Shown: piece after piece, positions 35,661-47,753 of the stretch
Numbering within the stretch: position 1 is the stretch's first letter
Layout of the letters: every line of letters starts with the position of its first letter
NCBI GenBank assembly: GCA_038503065.1
Contig: JBCAMK010000003.1
Span: 1,860,001 to 1,924,000, forward strand
Origin: Paragyromitra xinjiangensis
Taxonomy: Eukaryota > Ascomycota > Pezizomycetes > Pezizales > Discinaceae
Length of the DNA stretch: 64,000 nucleotides
Direction: 5' to 3'
Notes under the pieces: generated by a model
Seen by the model: only the letters and a program-made list of their open reading frames with translations
What the model was told of the DNA's origin: nothing
Databases searched by the model: none
Program-made: the position numbers and the translations under genes

Positions 35661-37905
35661 ATAAGCAACGGTCAAGACTCGAGCACTAAATATCAGTTAA
35701 TCAAGATATATAAGTGGTAGGGTTCCCTGATAACTCGTGAGATAGTGTGCTACGTGTATATTCGATCCCATGTAAAGGTATGTAATTAATACAGCCTTGC
35801 GTGATATTAAACCTTACCCCTCGGTAAACCCAGCCCATACACGTGCGCACGCTTAGCTTCTCGCTACTATAAGATACCAGAGGCCAGCATCATCTATAGC
35901 TCGATAAGTACCCCACAGACTCGGAGATACCGTGGAACTAATCGATAACATCTCGAATTGAAGTTTTTCTTGTACTGATAAGATAGTGTGATTGGAATGC
36001 CCTAGAATTTAAGAACCATGTACTCTCGCTGACTGACAGAAAGATTAGTACTCTTCGAGATCAGCGTGATATGAAAGGAGCCGGTAGGTGCTGCTGAGTA
36101 TTCTGAGGAGTCAAGTGTACCGAAATATTGAAGCTCATTGCACATATCGACTTATTGATTGTGTCGACTTATTTGATTAGGGTTGCGACTCAATGCTTAG
36201 GGGCTGGGAGGTACAGCTATCAATAATCATCACTAAACCAGAAATTATCACTTTCCCCGCAAAGGAATTCGACTTTTAAAAAGGTTGTTCAAAGGAGAAT
36301 ATTCTACAGTAAAGAAGTGAGGGGCACGCGGGTATTAGAATATATTTATGTGCCCAAGCCAAGGGTATAGGGTAGTTTCTGCCAAGGCTGCAAGATAATT
36401 GTGAGGCCCCCTAGAACCTTTTATTAGGCAGTTAACCGAGGGGCTATGCGCTTAACTATAACTCGCAACCAACAAACTACACCGGACTTCTGCTTACTGG
36501 GTTTATTTCTTAAAAACGGAAGCGAGCTAATACTTGGGAGAATTACTTCTCCTTGGGTTGAAGTTTTTGGAATGGGCTTGAGGTGACACAGACAGGTCGA
36601 ATCTGTGCTCACCGTACGGTAACGAGCTCCTAGCCCAGGACTCTCCTTATCCATTGCCCATCCCTATCTGCATAAGAACTTTGTTATTCCTGCTGTGGTA
36701 GAAACATAGGGCTCAGTAATACCAGCCTAACGCGCGCGTAGTCACTAGCGGTCGCTAGTTAGAACACTAGCCAGTGAACCTTTGGTTTAGCCGGGTTCAA
36801 TTTTCGCTATTGCGCACATCAGCTAGCAGGATCGCAAAGCGAAACTAGTGTTCGAAGTAAGTCACGCTTAGTTTTTAGCTGTAGTACTTATACTGAAGTA
36901 CATGTAGGTCCTAAGCTCTGATGGCATGTTGGATGCTACCGCTTGTGACTAATTCACGAAGCCAAGAACCTCGTAATTAAGTATTTGGCTATGGCTAGCG
37001 TATACGTGTGAATGAAGTAGACTTGATAATATGAAGTGAGTTCGAAATTCATGAAATATCACTCGGTAATATATTTCTTGAGTATGTTGGAGATGCTTCC
37101 TAATACGGGACGTGGCTTCGGAGTCGGAAATGAGTGAGACAGGCACCTGAGAGAGTTATTTAGATAGGGGTCGTGCTGCCCACCTCCAGTAAGTATGCAA
37201 TCACGTTTTCTATTTCCTCTCTATGTGCCCAATATTACAACAGTATACTGGGAAACGCAGCAGATCGGCGTATCGGCATCTCGATGAACCGGGAGCTAGT
37301 TATAAGAGATAGGTAAAGAACTCGATTATATAAAACACAAAATCTCTAATAGCTCTTCCGGAACTTCTATCAGGCGACTAATAATACGGGATGCCCCATT
37401 CGAACGCAATACCCCAACATAATTTGACGAAGAGAATAACAGGTTGTCGGACGACCGATGTGACTGAATCAAAATCGGGTAGATTCCAGGACGGGACTGA
37501 GTTAGCAAGTGGCGTTATCGATGAACTGGCACTAATCAATAGGGGCCACCTGAGCCCGTGATGTCCAAAGAACATTCCACTAAAATAGCAATTGCGATGG
37601 ATATTATTCTCATACGATAATAGGTGTTGTTAACTTTCGGCCCGAGCAAATCGTCCTAAAAAGCAATATTTTCAGAACTTACTCACAGCCTATTTCTCAC
37701 CGGATCATTCCGTAGGGACCCACATAATTTGCGTCATATCATGTTCTCTAAAATAAGGTAGTAGCTACCGGCTCTGTTCCACGGGATTGAACTTTCGATG
37801 AAAAGGAAATAACTCTCGCAAGGGATTTGTTGTAGTAGGCTCCTGGCGTCATCCTGCGTAAGGGTTGAACCAAAGGTCCTCTACGGACTTAAGAGAAGCA
37901 ACATC
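35661..37905. other. Intergenic
   Basis: Nothing recognised on either strand; short palindromes near 36730-36770 (ctagcggtcgctag-like) are the only structure noticed. Confidence 0.35.
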
Positions 37906-38247
37906 TTACTGCATGCATGACACCTGCATACGTCTAGTATCTCTCACTGTAAGTGGCTGCAGGACGAAGTGGATCATGAGCCTAGGTTTCTGTATAACCG
38001 TGCCTTGAATGACGGTCATGCTGGCGGTCTGCCTTGTAGGGGAAGTTCCGGTGCCAAAGCTCTCCGTCTGGGTATTAAGAATTTGTAACACCGGAAACGC
38101 GGGATTATTGTAAGTATACCTGTGATGGGAGGAAGAGCTAAAGGACTGAGAAGCTGGAGCGTTGATATGTTGGTGATTACCACAGTACGGCATCTTCCGA
38201 GAGTACCGTAGGAGCAGCCCTTTGCATTTGGGACAACGTTCCTGCAT
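37906..38247 (-). CDS. Questionable open frame with zinc-ribbon-like start
   Basis: A 113-codon frame opens with QERCPKCKGLLLRYSRKMPYC. This resembles the C-x2-C...C half of zinc ribbons such as those of p27/SSSCA1-like proteins, but no partner cysteine pair completes the second knuckle. The rest is Ser/Thr/Gln-rich. Possible upstream exon sequence near 38310-38340 (ATG GAT ACT TTA GAT CCT, donor GTAAGT) does not join in phase. It is more likely chance or a decayed remnant than an active gene. Confidence 0.15.
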   Translation of the reverse strand: MQERCPKCKGLLLRYSRKMPYCGNHQHINAPASQSFSSSSHHRYTYNNPAFPVLQILNTQTESFGTGTSPTRQTASMTVIQGTVIQKPRLMIHFVLQPLTVRDTRRMQVSCMQ

Positions 38248-40218
38248 GAGCTTTTCATTAGAGATACATGTACATGTATTGTCTTCAACTTACTTCTCCG
38301 CAGAGAGAGGATCTAAAGTATCCATCCAAAATTAAAAAAAAAACTAATACCCAACTGCCGCAGGTCAGGGAGGAGTGTTCTCTCAGTTTTCCAATTTTGA
38401 AACATTGCTACACTATGAGTGAATTAATTTAGTAGCTGCAAATCCACCCGTGCATGAGATCTGATGACGCAAAGATTTCGTCCGAGAGACTGATCCACTA
38501 CATACGGTGGTACCTCTCTCTGGCTCAACTAGGGAACATCAACAACGCCATCTTCGGTTCTGAACCAAGGAAGGCTCGTTTAATTTAGTCAATCTCCGCC
38601 GGCGTGGCGGAGGGTCAAGTTTAAGTTGGATGCAGAAGAAACTAGATATGCATGCACGATCAAAACGCGTTGGGGAACTAGGTAACGATTTACAGATACT
38701 AACCAAGCGCCGACGGCTGAGAAGGTCTGAAAACATCCTTTTTTTCGTTGATCCTAACATCATGGGCCGTATGGCTGGGCTTGATTGGGACTTCCTTCAA
38801 GGATAATGGAAGTATAGATAAAGTACAGATAGGCTGGAGAGTGTTCTCGTACTACCGTTTGTGCTCGAAAATTCGTTCTCGTTGGGTGATTGTGGAACTA
38901 TTCGCCCCACCTATGCATAGCAGATCTCAATTGATCTCACTCTCTGCCGTCCTGACGATCGATACCACGATCTGGCTTTAAAGTCTCCCCCACAAAAAGC
39001 TTAGATTCTTCTGGATCAAGCTATATGCGTTAGTCGTATGTTTCGCTAAAAGGTGAATTCCAAATCATCGTGTTAGCGCTGTCGAGCCGACCCGTTTTTG
39101 TCTCGGAGGCAGTGTTTTTGTGAGGCCAAGCTTTATGGCGAACGTCATATCTTAGACTAGCGTTGATGGAGTTCGGGAAACGTGCAGGAATACAACCTCC
39201 GGTGTTGTGGTTCATATCGTAGGAGTTGGTGCACAACAGGCTTTTAGAAATTACGATCTCGTGGGATACAGGGCTGCAAGCAGGTAAGACGCAGAGAAGG
39301 GCTTTTCCGAGTTAGTTTGTTGTCTTCGTTGTCCCGAAGCATACAGCCCGCATCAAGCGAGGTTTTGTTTTGTGATTGTTTTTCGCGGTTTATGGTGCTG
39401 ATGTAAGGGATTCCTTGCGTTGTTGTTTCCAGAGGATTTCTAAATCTCTTCGTTGGCTTGGGCACCGGTAGGTATGTTGATGCCTGAGGTCTATATTTCG
39501 CATGGTGCTGTGCCTGGTGGGCTATGCAAATGTGTATTTCTGGTGTTTACTTATTTGATTTAAGGGATAAGCTTATTCGGGTGACACTGAGCCACATGTG
39601 TGCACGGTCCAATGATCTACATTTATGTCTGGCTGACCGGGGATTTCAAATACTTTGGGAATTCTTGTTGGCTCGCTTCGAGTCCAGTCCTGTGGGAACC
39701 TTGTCCTGAACCTGTACCGCGCCTTCGTGCGATGTCTTTAGCAATGCATACATGTATTATAAGCAAAGAATTCCGACAATTACATGCAAGCACCGCGGAG
39801 ATTAGTCAATCGAGCGAAAAAGGTTATTTCGTTCTTTTGAAACATGCAGGTTGTCATCACCATCACAATGCCGGATGTGGAGGAGGGACTTTGCTCTGCC
39901 TACACAGTAATTCTGGATCAGACATACGCTTGGAGTTTGTGAACTGCAGCTAGTGGGTGCAATTCCAGAGACAGGTCAGAAGACAACAGAGCTAGCTTGA
40001 GACTCAAAGTCTATATAATTCATCCATTTCTTCTCTCTCAATTATCCTCCTCACCTTCCATCCATATCAGCTTCTTCAGTCAACGTCCTTACTCCTGCTT
40101 AATCCTTCTTTTCGTCTGCTTTTCCAGGCTTATTCACTCAGTACTTTGTTTTCTACATCTATCATCATTGTTACTTTAATATCTTCACCGATCCCTATCA
40201 TCAAAAAATCAGTTCATC
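38248..40218. other. Intergenic
   Basis: No gene called. From about 40010 to 40218 the plus strand is strongly C/T-rich and is the promoter and leader of the ferritin-like gene. Confidence 0.45.
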
Positions 40219-41333
40219 ATGAAGTTCTCTACTGGATTGGTTGCAAGCATTGCAACTATTGGTTTCCAAATCGTTTCCGGAGCTCCACTTGCTGCCAGAG
40301 GTGCTCCTGTTGTTAACGATGGTAAGACTTGCTCATGCTTTTATCTCTGCTTTTATGGTCATCATTCTAACTGTGTCTGCTGTAGGGATTATTCTCAATT
40401 AGTTTGTCTCTCTAGTTGATTTTCTGCTGCTGCCGGCCATTTCGATATTAACCATTTTATAGTGCTCTTACTCTCGAACATCTGGAGAATGCTTTCTATT
40501 CCCAGGGGCTCCAGAAGTTTAGCGAGAAGGATTTCATCAATGCCGGCTTCAGCAAAGAGTTTTTTGAGAATATACAGATTATCAGCAATGATGAAGCAAC
40601 CCATGTCGACTTCCTCCAGAAGGGCTTGATCGCTGCTGGAGCCGTCCCTGTAAAACCATGCACCTACGCTTTCCCTGGTGAGACTGTCGAGGATTTTGTG
40701 ACTGTGAGCGGTATCTTGGAGGGTGTTGGTGTTACCGCTTATCTTGGTATGCCCATTAAAATTCGATGACGAATATTTACGACTTCAGAACTAACCCAAG
40801 AAATCACTATAGGTGCCGCTGCCAGCATTTTGGAGAAAGCCTATCTTACTGCCGCTGGTTCTATCCTTACTGTTGAAGCTCGTCATTCGTCCTACATCCG
40901 TGCTGCCAATAAACAGGCACCCTTTGCCCAACCTTTCGATACTCCTCTCACATTTAATGAGGTCTTCTCTCTCGCTGTTCAGTTCATCGTCGAGTGCCCC
41001 TCGGACAACCCACCTCTTCCCTTCAAGGCTTTCCCTGTCCTGTCCTTGACCCCTGCTGAGGGCGAGCCTGAGATCAAGTCTGGAAACACAATCTCCTTGG
41101 CCACTAAAGCAACCAATATCAATAGCTACGATTGCATCTATGCTGCTTTCATAACCGTTACAGGTCCTATTTTTGTCGACGTCAAGATCAATGGTGATTA
41201 CATCGAGGTAGTCGTCCCCGAGGGCATCAACGGACAGAGCTATGTCGTTCTCACCAGTTCCAATACTGAAGTCACCGACGACAACACGATTTCTGGCCCA
41301 GCCATTGTTGAAATTACCAACTACATTTACTAA
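40219..41333 (+). CDS. Secreted ferritin-like domain protein (Rds1-like)
   Basis: Four predicted exons (40219-40321, 40386-40401, 40463-40746, 40813-41333) encode 307 residues. The second exon is only 16 nt but is needed for the frame: it supplies most of GIILNYALTLEHLENAFY, the start of the ferritin-like helical bundle. A signal peptide is present (MKFSTGLVASIATIGFQIVSG). ALTLEHLENAFY, ISNDEATHVDFL and TVEARHSSYIRA carry the Glu and His residues expected for di-iron ligands in this superfamily. The C-terminal 100 residues look beta-rich. Fungal relatives are described as stress- or nutrient-regulated (Rds1) or desiccation-related; their chemistry is not established. Likely extracellular or wall-associated. 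Length and motifs suggest an intact gene. Confidence 0.9.
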
Positions 41334-42073
41334 GCAATTATGTTACATCTTCTCTAGAGCTTTAATGTCTCGATTTTTCTTTCTCAACTTCGCATATACG
41401 TATTTACCAGCATGACTTGGTGTTTTTCTTTTGTGGTTTTCTAGTTATTTGCATGGACTGGGGTTTCATTTATACATATTTTTTTTCTTTTTTCAAACTG
41501 GCATTGATGAGGTAACAAACGGACGTGGTATTGGCAATGTACTGGTATGATCAATGGAGGACCTAATGGACAATTGGAAATGTTTCTCAGAACTAAAATA
41601 TAAACACATTTTCAGCGAAAAGCCTGTTGCAGGTGGTGATTAGCGTGTGACATTGTGATCCAAATACATTTTGCGTTTGCTGTCTGGTATTTGAGATGAT
41701 GGGAAACATATGCACACGCTAAATGCCAGGGTCTTATTAACACCGGATAGACCTCCCCTTACTTCATTCTAGATAGATGCAATCAAAATCCGAGACAGTA
41801 ATGGGCTGCAATGGGTATGTCATCAACACTCGCAGTGACTAATATATAAACATTTGGGAACACTTGAATTTACGAGGGGCTTTTCTTTTTGAAATTCCCT
41901 TAGGATATTTACATATGAACCGCAAGGAATATTCGCAACAGCGCTGGAACGAGAATGCTATCTTCGGACACCTGATGAGCATGTAGAATAAGTCACAAAT
42001 ATGAAGAGATTCAAAACATAACACGCATCCTAGTATTTACACAAAGAAAATAAGATGCAATCCATTCCTCTCC
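41334..42073. other. Intergenic between convergent genes
   Basis: T-rich 3' flank of the ferritin-like gene and 3' flank of the minus-strand gene ending at 42074. Nothing else seen. Confidence 0.5.
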
Positions 42074-42568
42074 TTACTCCCCCTTCCCCTCGATCTGTGT
42101 CCAGGCCGTCATAGCCACAATACCCAACACACTCCCCACACCTGCACCACCCACAGCTGCCCTCCAAGCCGCAACACCAGCAGACCTCCCAACAACCACC
42201 CCTCCCACCGCCCCACCTACCAACCCTGCCGCACTCCATTCATCAGTCCGGTTCTGCGTTCGGTTCTCTAACAGCCTCCATGTACGGTCTTTCCACTCGA
42301 TTTCCTCGCGACCATACATTCTGCCTGCTAGAACAAGCATGTTTATCCCAGACGACACAAGAACACCCGTCGAAGACGACCGCAACAAGATCGCGGGCAG
42401 GGTTGTGGTAGCTCGGGTAGATGATGAGAGTGCGAACTTACCGCCACCGTATAGGGCTCCGAGGACGGAGCCGACGGTGATGGCGCGGTGGAAGACGTGT
42501 GTTGTGAGTAGGAGGTATGAGTAGGGCTGGTCTTCGGCGTAGGCGGGGTGCGGGAATATGCGGTTCAT
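42074..42568 (-). CDS. Small multi-pass membrane protein (DUF1757-like)
   Basis: A single exon of 164 residues starting MNRIFPHPAYAEDQPYSYLL. Gly/Ala-rich hydrophobic segments occur at about residues 28-47 (RAITVGSVLGALYGGG), 68-82 (VLVSSGINMLVLAG), 113-130 (AAGLVGGAVGGVVVG) and 138-155 (AVGGAGVGSVLGIVAM). Glycine-zipper membrane segments of this kind recall Tim17-like and DUF1757 mitochondrial proteins. No cleavable presequence is evident. I cannot assign a function. The frame is high in G+C with a purine-rich opposite strand, and the gene appears complete. Confidence 0.65.
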   Translation of the reverse strand: MNRIFPHPAYAEDQPYSYLLLTTHVFHRAITVGSVLGALYGGGKFALSSSTRATTTLPAILLRSSSTGVLVSSGINMLVLAGRMYGREEIEWKDRTWRLLENRTQNRTDEWSAAGLVGGAVGGVVVGRSAGVAAWRAAVGGAGVGSVLGIVAMTAWTQIEGKGE

Positions 42569-44068
42569 TGGTGATGTTTGTGGGTGAGGAGGGACTCCGA
42601 GGGAGAGGTGTTGGGTGTTGGTGGTTGAAATGGTCTGCGCATGAGGGGTGGTTTTGATGGTTTTATTGAGGGGATTGGATCGGTGGGATTGCCGTTCCGA
42701 GTTTGTGGGGTGGTTCGTTGAGGAGGGGTTGAGTTGTTAGGGTTAGTGCATGTGGAACCGTTGAGAACGTCGGAGTAAGAAGATAATCAAAGAGAGGTTT
42801 TACTTCCCGTGTACCCGTTGTCTCGATATAGTATTATTAGGAATAGGAGCTACGGAGTGGTATCAGCCTTGTGTTAATAGCTCTCTCTTTTTTGCATGGC
42901 TGTAGAGCTTCTATGTTAATAGTCTGTGTTTAGTTGAGACTAACTTTGTCATGTAATATCATACGAATCAAGTAAAGATCCGCCATTACTTAATCCCCCA
43001 AGTATCCACATTGCCCTCCAGGGTACGTTCTCGGGTGTTTTATTCCTCCGCCGGGCTTTTCATGATGGCTGGCTGTACAAACTAGGAAACTTGTTGCTGA
43101 GAAACTGAGATCCTGGGTTTCCGGTGGAATGAGCGCTGGACTCATTCTTCGGGAGTTCCGGGGAATTATCAATGGATTCTTCTAAGCAGCTTTGTCTCTA
43201 GCAGCTGGATTGTTGATCTCTTATTTTGAAGGTGGTGTCGTCTATGTACTACTATTTGTGGTGTGAGTAGCTTGTTAACATTAGATTTAACTGGATGACT
43301 GTTGCTTTGATATGTTGACTAATATAGAGCCAGAAGGTTGGTATGGTTCGCCTGATGCAATCCATATTTTAAGAAGAAACGAGGGCTTAGATGTCACTCC
43401 ATACATATGGTAAAGTCTACTTAAGACGCTAATGGGTTGTCGCAACTGTCTATCACTTTGATAAAGTGAGGAGAGTGTGTAGAAAAAGAAGAATGGAGAA
43501 ATGTCAGGGTATATTAGTGGCTTGGCAGGTTTCGTAATCAAAATGCCAGCAACGTTGATTGGTGGATGGGTTTTGTCTTGTATTGAACGGGGATGTTGTA
43601 TACCTGGGAATATCACATGTGGTTTTGGTATTATATAGTGAATTCGGGGGGGGGGGGGGGGGGGGCAGAGGGATGTATGTTTGGTTCCCTACATTTAAGT
43701 AAATTGTAAAGGGTTTGGAATCATGAAATATCACTCGAAGAAACCATGAAATACTTTTTTTTTGTTTAATTCATTTATCCTATCTTATTAGGTAAAATTA
43801 CCTTTCTAGGATGTGGAAAGATGTATCTTGGGTGCTTGTCTTCATCATAATAAGGACTAGGCTTAATCTAGGGGCTACTCGATTATGCATCACCCCGTCA
43901 GATTTGATGGGGATACGTGGAGGAAGCCCTTTTCAGCACATAACGGCCTTAAACCTCGTAGATAAAGCTTTAAGTGGGTTTTTAGATTCTGGCTTATGTA
44001 GGAGGGTACGCTGAAAAATTATCTGCGGTAAGTATCCTAGAGTATCAAGTTGGAACTTGATATTTTTA
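42569..44068. other. Intergenic with poly-G tract
   Basis: Upstream flank of the small membrane protein gene. Contains a 20-nt G homopolymer at 43646-43665. No gene recognised. Confidence 0.45.
43646..43665 (+). repeat. Poly-G tract, 20 nt
   Basis: Uninterrupted run of 20 G directly visible in A+T-rich intergenic DNA. The count may be affected by sequencing error. Confidence 0.9.
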
Positions 44069-44488
44069 GAGCAAAGGTGCAGACTGCCTCCCGATCCAGA
44101 GGTGTAATTCCAAAATACCCCGCGGGTGTAAACTACCCCCCTCCCACCACGTAGATACACAACATAACAAGATATTTATTTCATCATCATCACTATCATC
44201 ACTACTAGTACAACCACATTCCATCAAATCTTGCTTGCCAGTTCAGATGGTGACTCCAGGAACAGCAGGAATTTGAATTCTATACTCGTTTCAAGACCAC
44301 AGCTGTGGACAGCATGTCCACTAGAGAGCAAGCAAAGTTGGATCTAGCGATTTCTTCCAGAAACGGCTTTTTTATTGCTTCACGATGTAGGATTTAATAT
44401 TTCACTTAATGAATTGAGGGGTAGTTTACACCCCCGGGGTATTTTGGAACCGTACCTTTAAGTCGGGAGGCAGTCTGCACCTTTGCTC
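44069..44488. mobile_element. 420-bp Mutator-like MITE with 71-bp TIRs and 9-bp TSD
   Basis: Terminal inverted repeats run 44069-44139 and 44418-44488, starting GAGCAAAGGTGCAGACTGCC, and agree at 62 of 71 positions. The element is bounded by a perfect direct repeat ATATTTTTA (44060-44068 and 44489-44497). Long TIRs with a 9-bp duplication are characteristic of Mutator-like elements. The interior (about 278 bp) carries no coding frame, so it is non-autonomous. Eight of the nine differences between arms are transitions, as expected from RIP or CpG decay. Confidence 0.85.
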
Positions 44489-44497
44489 ATATTTTTA

Positions 44498-47400
44498 TCA
44501 TCACTGTATCCATAGATTGGTTCTGAAACTATCGGTTTCAGGGTTTCGGTTGATAACCAATATTTCCGAGGGAAAAGTAACACTTTTAGGGCATCATCTC
44601 GAGGCTTCGCTTGTGTTTCCAAGGGTGGACCTGCCGTTATCGTCAACGTACGATATTCGTCCTACGGTGAAATATATAGATCACGGACTCAAGTTCTAGT
44701 ACATTTAGTTCTGCCATATTGTGTGTTATGCTTCAGGTACAGATGTAGCGAAACATCTAGAGATCTGTTGTGGGGGTACTCAACTACTGGATCTACTCGA
44801 TCGACAATTGAATTGAATATATCTTCTATAGCCTACCAAACTTGAGGAGCTGCAAAAGCTCCATCGTTGACACTACGCAATCTGTCAAATATGAGTTTGT
44901 ACTTTGGAATACGGCATTCGACTCTACTTAATCTCGGTGGAGGGTGAAGCGTGGGCCTGGATACTAGCGTATAAAAAAAAGGGGGGGGGAGAGTTTCTGG
45001 AATTAATGTGAACGTGTGTGAACAGCTCAGAAATCATTAAAGCCTCTGCAAAAGCAGCGATCAAAGTGGGAAACGTAACAGAGGTGTGGTTCAGACAACT
45101 GCTGGACACGGGAAATAGGTGCACGTCTGTGCTTTAAACCCCTCGCAGAACACGGATATAGGCGAAAATGCTCCTCATCCTCGAATCCCAAGCCTGCTAC
45201 TTCGGTCAAAAGCATCTGAGTGAAGACTCGAGGCAGCTTGGCATGGGAATAGTCGATACTCCTAGGGGATATATGCTGTGTAGTTCTTATACTAACTGCG
45301 ACTATACATTGTATTGCATACATATTTCCACGCGGTGGGGCTCCACCTGTCCGACTTCTCGGGATAGCATGCATTCTAGTCTTACGAGCTTACTAGCTAT
45401 CAGAATGAATACACATACATGCGATTGAAGCCCCAACATTTTTTCGAAAAGCCGAGCGAGGTAGAATTCAGCTGGTATAGCATATCTTTTATGGGCCCAG
45501 CGTTTATATCGCTATACATACGGAAAGCGATATTCAAAAACGTCAAAGCGATTACCTTCCCTGCTGGCTCCAGCTACCACCCACTTTATAGCAGAATAAA
45601 CCCAATAGCTTTGTTGATCCAGGCTTCGATTCCCGGACTCGATGTCTTAATGGAGGCGTTCTGAAACATTATGTTTGTCTTCTAAGACATGATACTGTGG
45701 TGGCTGGCCTGAAAGCTATCCCACTATATTCAGCTAGACGCTCATACGATACTTCAGTTGCTATCAGTTGGACTAGAAAGGGTGCAGGAGAGCTGAGACA
45801 CGTCTCACTTGGTATATGCTTTTATATGCGGTGTATGCGTATAGTTAGTTCCCGATTAACCTTCGTTTACCTATTGCAGTGGGGGGGCAGTCTGTTTGTT
45901 TGTATGATCTGAACGATGTTTCTCTAGATCCGTTAGTATTGGGGAAGAGTCTTGAAAGCCTGGGGATCGGAAAATTAGCAAAGAAGCCTAGTGGAAAGTG
46001 TGAGTAGATTCCGAGAGTGTGATTATCGATTGACCTACGCTTCAATGGGGGGGGTTTCAGTTCTAGGCACTGATAAGAGTGGGTGGGTACGAATTACCGA
46101 GGGCTAGTTGGCAAGCACCGGAGTAGTTATACATATAGTTTATCCTAGGAAGCGAATGGGTTTACTATTATAACAAATACGACCTTTAGAATATGTATGA
46201 ACCCGTAGTTGGGAAAGGATTCAGACTGCGGAGATGCCGAAGAGGCTACGTCACTTTTTTTTTACCGGGGAGGTGAGGACGTGGGCTGTGGACATGGGAT
46301 GATAAGTACTCGCTATATCGGGTAGGAGGAACGTTTCTCCGAGACATTATTTTGTGGTTGGAATGTAAAGTGCGCGAGGTGTGAGGTATGCGCAACGTTA
46401 TCTAATTCAGCTTTTTGGGGTAGCAATATGACTGTTTTCTGCTCAATGGCGAATGTCTTGAGATGAAAAATCACTTACTTCTCTCATAGGTGTAAAGATG
46501 AAACAGATCTCATGGTAATCTTGTGAAGCGTACAATTATAACCTCATCGTTTCTTCGTACCTCATCCCAGCGTTGGGGTCTCAGAGCTGTCTTTCAAACC
46601 TACAGATAAACCGATAAGTTTACTCCATAAGTTAGTCTGAGAAAGTGTCTTCAAACAAAGAGCGCTGAAAACGGGTTTTCTGTGCTCTTGACCCGGATGC
46701 GGTCTTCTTAAACGTGGCAGCCCGATGGCTAATGTAAGTGTTTCCCGACACGAATAGCCCCCACGGTAAAACAACGGGGGAGAAAACCTTCTTTGGCGAG
46801 GGCTCGCCTAAGTCGGGGAGGGAGGGATCTGTTAGATCTTTCTTTGAACGGACGACAGGACCATCGCTCGCACCCGGAGCCTATTTGGGAAATGCGATCG
46901 GGAATCTTTGGACAAGGGTGGGAGGGGGGAACAGATGAGGAAGGAAGAGGTTCTATTTTGGGGTAGAAGACATGGTAATGCAAGGATGGGATTTTCCCAT
47001 GCGGATGGGTACATGGCTACGTTTGTTCTTTCTCATATCCTTCACAAGCGAGTGAATACGAGCTTTGTTTGTAAAATTATCACGGTAACTAACGGAGGGC
47101 TTCCTTCGGCGAGATAGTACTAGGGAAGCCAATCGAAGGTTTGTGCAATCTAGACACAAGATGAGCATCACTGACTGCGGCAGCGTGCAGTGATTATCTT
47201 TCTCACAAGCTACATCTTGGAGCTTCCATTGGTCGTATCCAAGTACCGGACAAACACTCACGTTGAGTTAAGATAGGAGTTTTGGGGCTCTTTGGAGGGG
47301 TGCAGAAGGTTTAGGCTTTGTCGTTTGCAGGCCAAGATCCTTGATGGCACATCACTTACAACGGTCTGCAAGTCAGGACCCACTATCTGACCTATACTCA

Positions 47401-47753
47401 CCCACTGTCTGTTCATACTTGTCTTTTTCTTCTCTCTTCTCCTTCTTCTCGCCTTCCTGCTCGGGAGCTTAGCGGGGAGTTGCTATTAACTGCATTTCAC
47501 ACGGCGCCAGGAATTGTGTGAAGCGTACTCGGACCGTATTTGTGTTAGTATTCCGGTCGCTCGTTACTAGGCATCTTGCTAGCTGCTCATAACCGCTTAG
47601 TCCGACCCAACTAAGTACCTGGACTTTACCTTCTCCCCACCTACCCACCTCTTAGGATATTCCTCAATTCCTTGATATTAGCTCTAGCTATCTTCTCACG
47701 ACGTCGAGGAGAGACGAAGGACCATAATTAGAAAGTAATAGCTAGTCAAAACT
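44498..47753. other. Intergenic
   Basis: About 3.3 kb with only unconvincing frames. A short G run occurs near 44980-44988. The last 350 bp before 47754 are C/T-rich (gtctttttcttctctcttctcc) and form the leader/promoter of the GH16 gene. Confidence 0.4.

Noticed and set aside
36725..36815. Possible tRNA gene ending in gggttcaatttt
   Set aside because: The A box is poor and no complete cloverleaf can be drawn.
46729..46983. Overlapping frames on both strands rich in Gly/Arg/Pro
   Set aside because: They mirror each other in G+C-richer DNA, which produces open frames by composition; no family or splice support.
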